Assembly (NCBI GenBank): GCA_002490775.1
Contig: DKUR01000004.1
Span: 1-56,610, forward strand
From: Lachnospiraceae bacterium UBA7199
GTDB lineage: Bacteria > Bacillota > Clostridia > Lachnospirales > Lachnospiraceae
Direction of reading: 5' to 3'
Length of the DNA stretch: 56,610 nt
Position 1 is the stretch's first letter, and the number at the start of each line of letters is the position of its first letter. The notes beneath the pieces are model-generated. The model saw only the letters and a program-made list of their open reading frames with translations, was not told where the DNA came from and did not search any database. The position numbers and the translations under genes were made by a program. Positions 50,292 through 56,610 of the stretch are shown piece after piece.

Positions 50292-53200
50292 CTAGCGCAT
50301 GTGAAACAATTCCTTTACCACATGATCAGTCTCAAAATATTCATGAAGAAGATTTTCCATAGTACCATAGTCATGTAGATTACGCCCAATGGAAATATCA
50401 TTCAGCATTGTGTACCTGCTTTCCCTCTCATCCCTTTCGGTATCACTATGGCTTAAGGTTCCGCTTTCTGTAAGGCTTTCCTTTCCCTCTTCCACCTCTG
50501 CAATATAATACTGCAACCGTTCTCCAAAGAAAAGAATAAACTGCTTGACACACACGCCGCCAAACATATTCTGCATTTCTTCTTTTATGTATTCTCCCTC
50601 ACTGTCTCCATCCTTTTCAATCAGGTAATGGATCACTGCTTTATTACCTTCCCTGACACGGTATTCTATCATGGTCTTATCCATAAATGTCCTCATGAAA
50701 GTAATATTGTCAACATACTCCAGAAAATAAGGAAAATACTTATTACGGGTGAGGATCTGCCTTAAAAACAAAAGCAGGTAGTGAGAGATCACTTCATTGA
50801 TCTGCTTTTTATTTTCGGCATAATATTTCGTATAGGCAAGCTTGCATACAAAGGGAAGCTCCTCCCTTCTATCTGTTACCTTCTGTACATCCTCAAGTAC
50901 AAACTCATCTATCAGCTTATCCTTTACAAAATAATCATAAGCACATTGGGCAAGAACCGCAAGCTCAACCTCGGTTTTGGCACCGCCGGAAACATAACTT
51001 TTAAAAATCTGCTCTCTCTCTCCCACATAAGCACCGGTATAAAGGAGCTGCAGCAAAATCCGCTCACTCATCCCATAGGTATCTATCCCAAAGGCATCCG
51101 CTGCTTTCCAGATATCACGCATTTCTTTACTGGTTCCCTTAAAGTACGTACAAAGATATTCCAACAGTCTTTCATCATATTTGCCTGCTTTAAATGCCAT
51201 AAAGGCAAGCTGCTTCATGGCAGTATCCTCTGAAAAATCTTCCATAAAAAGCAGTCTGCTGCAAAGCCTTACTAACAGCTTCGCCTCCACGCCTTCCCCG
51301 CCCCGCAGTTTAATCCATTCGTAGGCTTTTTCATACATGCCCCGGATGACCATAAAACGTATCACTTCTGTAAAGCTGCTGTTTTCAATCTGCTGCGGCT
51401 TTAACTCTCTTAAATAATCATCCAGTTCATTCATTCTATCATTGTCATAGAAGAAATGAATCAGTTTCATTCGTATTTCCTGCTTAACAAACTCATTTGC
51501 CTGCTCTGAAGCGGCAACCCGTTTCATGTACTCTACATTTTCACTGCTTACTACGCCAATTTCCCGGCCTCTTTCGCAGAGCCACAGGTCAAAATGCACA
51601 CATCCGCTTACATAAGGGGCGATCATAGCGGCAAATTTATCCGGCAGAAGAAGCCTCTCAAGGGTATATTCCTCCTGCCTGCAGTAGCGGTTTCCTCTTC
51701 CATCTTCCAAAAGCAATTGAAAATCACTTCCATAAACAGGAATATATGCCTCCTTTCCTGTCATCGGATAAACGGACTCCTGACACTCTTTTTCATAAAC
51801 CAAAATTACTTTTTTTATATCCTCCCGGACTACTGTCAAATGCTGAATAAAAAGTACAGTTATAAGCCCCTTGGCTGTCTCTTCTGTGATCATCATCTGT
51901 GTCAATAAATTTTTATACAGGTACGCCAGGTAACGGTTGCTTTTTCCTTTTATGATCTGAAATACTAAAAAACGCTCTATCTGCTCCCTGTAGCTTTGAT
52001 ACAACTCTGGGAACTGTTCCTTGTTCCGGTATACGTACGCATAAAGAAATGAGTTATGTAAACTGTCAAGACTGCTGTCAAAGGCAAAGTACATTAAAAC
52101 AATTTTAGGTATCACGCAATCCTCTCTAAGCTTTAACGACATCATGTAATATTCATAAAGTCTTGTGATCCTTAATTCCTTTTCAATTCCCTTCTCATAC
52201 CAGGAGAAAGCCCTCTCATCCGTTATATTTCCCTTAATCAGCAGGGTACATATGGCCAAAAGCGCCTCATCCCCGGGTGCTGTCTTATAGCACTCCCTTA
52301 AAATAAAAAATAATCTTTCCGTGTAGTTTTTCTGCTTTTGGGCAAGATAAACAACCTGACCTGCAACGCTGGAAGAAAGCAGTTCTTTTTTTGCGGCATA
52401 GGATAGTACCTGCAGTTCAAAAGCATCCAGCCGCATCAAAAGAGCGGGATTTGCCAAAAGCAGATTCCATGCTTCTATATAAATCACCGGGCTTTTGCAG
52501 CCCTGTTTAAATTGTTCCTCTAAAACAAGCCACTTTCTTGAAGGGCTTTTGGTATAGTCATCTGCAAGGTATAAAAGCAGCCAGGCAATCCGCCAATTGT
52601 CAGAGTTCTGAGCAAAAATCCTTTCCACCTGGCCGGCTATTTCATCTATGTAATTTTCCTGCCGGTTCAATAACGTAGTCAAATAAAGTTTATAGCAGTA
52701 CAACGCTGGATCAAAATTCTCCTCCATCAGGGCGCTGGCCTGATCCAAAAGCCACTGTGCTTCATTGTAACGTTCTGTAGTAATGAGAAGCTGAACCTGA
52801 AATAATTTAGGCGCCGGATCTCTTTCGTCCATTTGAATCAATGCATCCACTAATTCTCCGGTCTCTTTCATCCATGAAGCAGCACTGATCTTTTTAGTGC
52901 GAAAGGCTTCGTAGTATTGCATCAGTTCCACAATCATGTGCTTTTTCTGTCTTCGAATTCCCGGTATCCTTGCAGTAACAGGCCTGTTTACGACGATAAT
53001 TTCAGCCTTAAGGGATGCATAAGGATTATGCAGGTGGATGGTTCCATAATTCCTGCCTGCATGAAGTCCCTTTTGGGCAATATAAAAAGGCAGTCTGTAG
53101 CAGTTTCCCAGAAAATCTTCCTCCCTGATCACTTCCTTTTCCAACACAAGAAACTCCCCCTGTACGGAAATATTCAACTCAGAGTATCCCCATCCGTTCC

Positions 53201-53849
53201 GGTTAATAACAAGCCTGCAGTATGCCATATCCGCAGGATTTTCTATTCGTATCTCCGATTCCTCTAAAAGGAATTCAACCTTTTGCTTCTTTTTTATCTG
53301 TAAAAGAAATTCTTCAACATTCTGCTCCCGCCTGCTTCCTCCAAGCAGTCCTCTATATGCTCCATAATATTGCTTGTCCACTCCGCCAAAAACCCGTTCA
53401 AAATCTGCTGAATAAAACAAATTAACTGCTTCCTCCCAGTTTGTTCTGGCAAGGTTGGCAAAGTGAAACAAATTTTTAATTTTCCCGATCCCTGATTCTA
53501 AACTATCGGAGGCAATGGTCACAATATAGGGAACATAATACTCTCCCTGATTGGAGATCACCCTGAATTCTCCCCTTAATGTTTCCCCTTCCGTCATGCC
53601 GGAAGCATCAAAAGAATATAAGATTTCTTCCTGTGGACCTGAAAATTGATTTGTCAGGCACTGCATTCTTAATCTGCTGGAGGAAACGATCCCTTCTGTC
53701 AACTCATTTTCATGACCAAATATGGTAAAACTTCCCTCGTAATTTTCTCCTTCGTGCAGGGTAAGTTCAATCACAGGACTTGAAAAATCCAATGCATGAA
53801 TGTCTTTATTAAAATTTCCTTCCAATATTCTTTTTACTGCATCCTGCAC
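50292..53849 (-). CDS. DUF5717-type giant protein (1185 residues)
   Basis: Starts at a GTG with GGAGG upstream. The first 300 residues are beta-rich and carry Ig-like stretches (LTLHEGENYEGSFTIFG, then RVISNQGEYYVPYIVTI). The rest is a long array of helical hairpins with TPR/SEL1-like spacing (AEWLLDQ-type and KAYEWI-type helices) up to about residue 1100, ending in a charged tail. No signal peptide. It matches my memory of DUF5717, a Lachnospiraceae family of unknown function. It heads the four-gene cluster, 23 bases before DUF5716, with a good promoter upstream. Likely a scaffold. Confidence 0.72.
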   Translation of the reverse strand: MQDAVKRILEGNFNKDIHALDFSSPVIELTLHEGENYEGSFTIFGHENELTEGIVSSSRLRMQCLTNQFSGPQEEILYSFDASGMTEGETLRGEFRVISNQGEYYVPYIVTIASDSLESGIGKIKNLFHFANLARTNWEEAVNLFYSADFERVFGGVDKQYYGAYRGLLGGSRREQNVEEFLLQIKKKQKVEFLLEESEIRIENPADMAYCRLVINRNGWGYSELNISVQGEFLVLEKEVIREEDFLGNCYRLPFYIAQKGLHAGRNYGTIHLHNPYASLKAEIIVVNRPVTARIPGIRRQKKHMIVELMQYYEAFRTKKISAASWMKETGELVDALIQMDERDPAPKLFQVQLLITTERYNEAQWLLDQASALMEENFDPALYCYKLYLTTLLNRQENYIDEIAGQVERIFAQNSDNWRIAWLLLYLADDYTKSPSRKWLVLEEQFKQGCKSPVIYIEAWNLLLANPALLMRLDAFELQVLSYAAKKELLSSSVAGQVVYLAQKQKNYTERLFFILRECYKTAPGDEALLAICTLLIKGNITDERAFSWYEKGIEKELRITRLYEYYMMSLKLREDCVIPKIVLMYFAFDSSLDSLHNSFLYAYVYRNKEQFPELYQSYREQIERFLVFQIIKGKSNRYLAYLYKNLLTQMMITEETAKGLITVLFIQHLTVVREDIKKVILVYEKECQESVYPMTGKEAYIPVYGSDFQLLLEDGRGNRYCRQEEYTLERLLLPDKFAAMIAPYVSGCVHFDLWLCERGREIGVVSSENVEYMKRVAASEQANEFVKQEIRMKLIHFFYDNDRMNELDDYLRELKPQQIENSSFTEVIRFMVIRGMYEKAYEWIKLRGGEGVEAKLLVRLCSRLLFMEDFSEDTAMKQLAFMAFKAGKYDERLLEYLCTYFKGTSKEMRDIWKAADAFGIDTYGMSERILLQLLYTGAYVGEREQIFKSYVSGGAKTEVELAVLAQCAYDYFVKDKLIDEFVLEDVQKVTDRREELPFVCKLAYTKYYAENKKQINEVISHYLLLFLRQILTRNKYFPYFLEYVDNITFMRTFMDKTMIEYRVREGNKAVIHYLIEKDGDSEGEYIKEEMQNMFGGVCVKQFILFFGERLQYYIAEVEEGKESLTESGTLSHSDTERDERESRYTMLNDISIGRNLHDYGTMENLLHEYFETDHVVKELFHMR

Positions 53850-53900
53850 GCTTTTGTTTCCTCCGGTCTGCCTGTTCTTCTTACGTAAATATCCAAGTTT

Positions 53901-53930
53901 AGTATACCATTATTTTACCCTCTTTCGCAA
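53901..53930 (-). promoter_or_regulatory. Promoter of the DUF5717 cluster
   Basis: TTGCGA (53925-53930), 18 bases, then TATACT (53901-53906) on the minus strand, with a TGG extension before the -10. It lies about 50 bases ahead of the GTG of the DUF5717 gene. Confidence 0.65.
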
Positions 53931-53940
53931 CAAAGCCTTC

Positions 53941-53988
53941 AAAAAAAAGAACAACCCGCCAGCCTGCTGCTATTTGCAGGCTGACAGG
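53941..53988 (-). terminator. Terminator after the SpoIID-type gene fragment
   Basis: A 13-position stem (53955-53967 with 53976-53988, two G-U pairs) around an 8-base loop. On the minus strand it is followed within a few bases by a run of nine T. It separates the SpoIID-type fragment from the DUF5717 cluster. Confidence 0.88.
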
Positions 53989-54011
53989 ACGCTAAATGAA
54001 CATCAAAGCAG

Positions 54012-54605
54012 TCAGCTGGGCTCTGATATACGGCTTACCCCTACGTAAATATTGGAAATGCTGTACCAGGTGGGGTAATCTACAACGCCGGTCTGAGGCA
54101 AATTAAAGATCCCCTGAAATGCTTTTACTGCCTGTGCGGTAGCCGGCCCATAAATACCATCTACTGTAATTTTAGGAATTGCAGGATAATTTTGTGCGAT
54201 TCTGTTTAACTGCTGCTGCATCTGCCTTACCTTTTCGCCGGAAGAGCCAATAGTCAGATCGTATCCCGGCCAGGAAGAGGGCACCCCCGCAATACTGTCG
54301 GCCGTATTGATATACATATCATTTCCATAATAATAATGGATAATGTCAATGGCAGAATAGCCTTCATCTGCCAGATACCTGGAGCCCCACTGGCTTAATC
54401 CGTCACAGGTAACTCTTCTTCCATCGCAGTAAGAGGTAAAAATCGGCTGTCTTACCCCGGGCCTTGACAGATAATTGGCAAAAACGCTATCCACTACCCG
54501 GTCAATATTTTCATAAACATTTCTTCCCCGCATCCATTTTTGATCATAGGCTGTGGAAGACGTTATGGTAAAATTATAGCCTTTGTTCCGGTACAGCAAA
54601 GCCAA
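54012..54605 (-). pseudogene. 3' fragment of a SpoIID/peptidoglycan-binding protein gene, cut by the recombinase element
   Basis: The open frame encodes about 197 residues. LYRNKGYNFTITSSTAYDQKW and the following CDGLSQWGSRYLADEGY are the second half of the SpoIID-like domain found in clostridial spore or cell-wall proteins. From about residue 118 there is a peptidoglycan-binding domain type 1 (SGEKVRQMQQQLNRIAQNYP, DGIYGPATAQAVKAFQ). The N-terminal half and signal are missing. The frame begins only at a TTG inside the recombinase gene and meets a TGA a few codons upstream. The 5' half should lie at the other end of the element, beyond the window. Excision would rebuild the full gene. Confidence 0.75.
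54574..54605. other. Probable attachment-site junction
   Basis: Over these 32 bases the last codons of the serine recombinase (CCGGAACAAAGGCTATAA) overlap, in another frame, the codons YRNKGYN of the SpoIID-type gene. The recombination crossover must lie in or next to this stretch if the element split the gene. The core cannot be defined without the other end. Confidence 0.5.
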
Positions 54606-56232
54606 TAGTTTCCTGTTTCAAATCCTCATAGCCGATTTTAAGTTTTATCCTGATATTGTCATCCTTAACAATCACTTGATCAATCAGGGAAAACAGCAGC
54701 ATTCGTTTTACTTTCAAATCTGCATTTTCAAATTCCTTTTTCCAGTCTGGAGGTACTTCAAGGGCTTTTTTTAATTCATTCTGATACTTTAAAGCCTCAA
54801 AAGCATTGTTTTTGACTTCCTTTTCTCTTTCTTTTATCTTTATCGCAAGATTTTCCTTTTCTTTTAATAATTCTGATAATTTTTCTGCACTAAAATAATA
54901 CTCTCCCCGGATTGCTTCCGGTATTTTTTCCTCCAGGGCTTCTATATCAAGCCTTAAATTCTGCTGCTGTTTTTCAATCTTCTTTAGTTCCCTTTCAAAT
55001 CCTGCCCTTTCCTGCTGCTGCCTGCAAGTCAGCACTTCCATAAAATCGATTCCTTTCAGCCGGTTTATACAAGCTGATGCAATTTGAAATACGATATCTT
55101 CCAGATAATCCTGCCCATAGCAGCTACGCTGCGGACATTTACCAGGGCAGATGTATCTACCTATATAAGACACTTTCTTTTCTCCTGACTTGACCATCCA
55201 GTGATTGCAATAACTGCCATTTTTTAATTTTTTTCCACAATACCCGCAGTAGACCAGCCCTGTAAGAGCAAGCCTACCCCTGGTTGTAAAAGGTGCCTTG
55301 TATTGTTCTTCATAGATTTTCAGCGACTGTTCTTTAGCGGCATTCAGCTTCCTTTTGCGCTCTTCTCTGATTTCCTGTGCCTTTTCCCACATTGCCTGGG
55401 GAATAATAATCAATTCAGGAATCTGCTTTTCAGAATAAATCCATTCCCTGCGGTCCGTCCGTCTTGTGCCCTCAATTCCGCCTCTTTTGTTAATGGCATA
55501 AACTCCCATGTAAATTGGGTTTTTTAAAATTCCGGCTATAGTGCCGGATTTCCACTTGTCGCCGCCAATTGCCAAAATCCCTTCAGCATTCAGTGCTTTG
55601 GCTATTTTTTCATATCCCATTCCCTGACAGGTGGCGTAACTGTATATCTTTTTGACAACTTCCGCATCCTTTTCCACGATTTCAAGCTTCTTTAACAAAC
55701 GCCCATGATTGTTCACCATACCAGAGGACACCAGCATATATCCATAAGGCGCCCTGCCTCCCGGAAACTTACCTGCCTTTACCATTTCCTTTCGCGCATC
55801 TTTTACACGTATACTGGTTTTCTTACTTTCTCCCTCGTTCTGCCAGAAACGGATAAAATTCAGCAGCTTATCCGTATGCTCCTTTGTCTTTAACTGTCCA
55901 TCCTTAATCGTCCATACTTCTATCCCCAACTGATTTAATGCCGCTACATAAAAACTGTATTCCTCCTGCCTGCCAATCCGGTCTGACATATAAGTAAGCA
56001 AAATATCAAACTCCTTTGCTCTGGCATCTGTAAGGATCTGCTGTAAAACTTCTCTCTCCTCCACACTGTTTTTATAAGCAGAGACCGCTTTTTCAATGTA
56101 CTCTTTGTCAAAAATCCACTCCGGCTGCTTTGCGATATAATGCTCGGCTTCCGCCCGCTGAATTGGAATGTCCCCCTCATGAAGCTGCTGCTTTGATGAT
56201 ACGCGGAGCAATGTTCTAACTCTCTTATTCAT
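54574..56232 (-). CDS. Large serine recombinase (site-specific integrase)
   Basis: 552 residues. The resolvase catalytic domain (about 1-150) has the nucleophile Ser12 in LLRVSSKQQ and YMSDRIGR. The recombinase domain follows (PYGYMLVSSG, IAKALNAEGI, ILKNPIYMGVY), then a zinc ribbon with CGYCGKK and YICPGKCPQ (about 300-385) and a coiled coil (about 400-500). This is the layout of phage and ICE integrases that recombine attP with attB. Its C-terminal end lies exactly at the truncated SpoIID-type gene, the position expected for an integrase next to its attachment site. The rest of the element lies beyond 56610. Confidence 0.93.
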   Translation of the reverse strand: MNKRVRTLLRVSSKQQLHEGDIPIQRAEAEHYIAKQPEWIFDKEYIEKAVSAYKNSVEEREVLQQILTDARAKEFDILLTYMSDRIGRQEEYSFYVAALNQLGIEVWTIKDGQLKTKEHTDKLLNFIRFWQNEGESKKTSIRVKDARKEMVKAGKFPGGRAPYGYMLVSSGMVNNHGRLLKKLEIVEKDAEVVKKIYSYATCQGMGYEKIAKALNAEGILAIGGDKWKSGTIAGILKNPIYMGVYAINKRGGIEGTRRTDRREWIYSEKQIPELIIIPQAMWEKAQEIREERKRKLNAAKEQSLKIYEEQYKAPFTTRGRLALTGLVYCGYCGKKLKNGSYCNHWMVKSGEKKVSYIGRYICPGKCPQRSCYGQDYLEDIVFQIASACINRLKGIDFMEVLTCRQQQERAGFERELKKIEKQQQNLRLDIEALEEKIPEAIRGEYYFSAEKLSELLKEKENLAIKIKEREKEVKNNAFEALKYQNELKKALEVPPDWKKEFENADLKVKRMLLFSLIDQVIVKDDNIRIKLKIGYEDLKQETIGFAVPEQRL

Positions 56233-56473
56233 GGCTCATCTCTTTTCTGCGCTGCTTTTGCCATTCCATGTTTATGGACGCATCGCCTATGTCAACTTGC
56301 AGAAGGGATATGCTTTTTTCTATTTTTTCCAGATACATTGCTTTCAGCCTGCCAGTTAACTCCTGACAGGCTTTTAAGTCAGACTGCTCAGGAAATTCCA
56401 CCGTAACCTTTACTAATTTGTCCTTATAAGGAATTGTGGAAATCTGGGTTTTGCATCCTGTTTCTGAAACCAT
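56225..56473 (-). CDS. Small hypothetical protein upstream of the recombinase
   Basis: 82 residues, MVSETGCKTQ to RRKEMSHE, overlapping the recombinase start by 8 bases, which suggests coupled expression. It is charged and partly helical, with a beta-type stretch DKLVKVTVEFPEQ and no signal or membrane segment. I do not recognise it. Small co-transcribed proteins next to serine recombinases can be accessory or directionality factors, but nothing in the sequence proves that. Its upstream region (56474-56610) shows no gene. Confidence 0.6.
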   Translation of the reverse strand: MVSETGCKTQISTIPYKDKLVKVTVEFPEQSDLKACQELTGRLKAMYLEKIEKSISLLQVDIGDASINMEWQKQRRKEMSHE

Positions 56474-56610
56474 ATAATTGTCCTTTTTCCGCCTGTTTTT
56501 TACATACTTATGTAATTTTGCTTTTTTGTATTCAAAACACCTATCGAAATCTGAAAAATGATTTCCGCGCCTATCTGCAAATGTTCATGTCAATAACTTT
56601 TGAAAATGTC

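Noticed and set aside
56474..56610. Promoter for the recombinase pair
   Set aside because: A TTGACA is present on the minus strand near 56588-56593, but no acceptable -10 follows at 16-18 bases.

Overview
The window (about 43% G+C by eye, strong GGAGG ribosome binding sites, no rRNA or tRNA seen) looks like the chromosome of a Clostridia bacterium, most likely Lachnospiraceae. The evidence is the rho-rpmE-yqhQ-prmC-prfA block, a zinc-type L31, LplB/YtcP-type sugar permeases with a YesM/AraC two-component pair, and a DUF5717-DUF5716 cluster, which I know mainly from Lachnospiraceae. These assignments come from reading motifs, not from a database search.

Layout. 1-2808 (minus): an ECF sigma factor, a six-helix membrane protein, an ABC ATPase and an edge-truncated ABC permease. 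2982-15414: a glycan/oligosaccharide uptake and de-esterification locus. It holds a sugar-binding lipoprotein, an MFS carrier, a YesM/AraC pair, a LacI repressor, a repressor-controlled promoter driving two cytoplasmic alpha/beta hydrolases, and two sugar ABC permeases. No sugar ATPase is present. 15789-16932: a membrane acyltransferase broken by a 13-bp tandem duplication. 16948-22058 (minus): rho, rpmE, yqhQ, prmC and prfA, with a hairpin-rich spacer after rpmE.

22206-38971: an unusual metabolic locus. A divergent LacI regulator faces a tightly packed minus-strand operon: PFP-type phosphofructokinase, triosephosphate isomerase, LarA-like (DUF2088) protein, NagB-like isomerase, NagA deacetylase, class II aldolase, a soluble methyl-accepting chemotaxis protein fused to a solute-binding domain, and a TauE/SafE exporter. 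A NitT/TauT/SsuABC-type importer and a DUF4838 protein follow. The solute-binding half of the chemoreceptor is collinear with the importer's lipoprotein, so one ligand may be imported, sensed in the cytoplasm and broken down through a dedicated amino-sugar-to-triose route. An aldose-epimerase-like gene lies beyond the regulator, flanked by 39-bp hairpin repeats.

39048-46695 (minus): an amino-acid ABC importer, purC, purF, a 157-bp imperfect palindrome, purB, and a PurF paralogue that has lost its glutaminase nucleophile. 46914-53849 (minus): a four-gene cluster of unknown function (DUF5717 giant protein, DUF5716 Hsp70/actin-like protein, TPR-like protein, membrane-anchored coiled coil). 54012-56610: the 3' part of a SpoIID/peptidoglycan-binding gene directly abuts a large serine recombinase. 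This looks like one end of an integrated element that splits a sporulation-type gene, and the element continues past the right edge.
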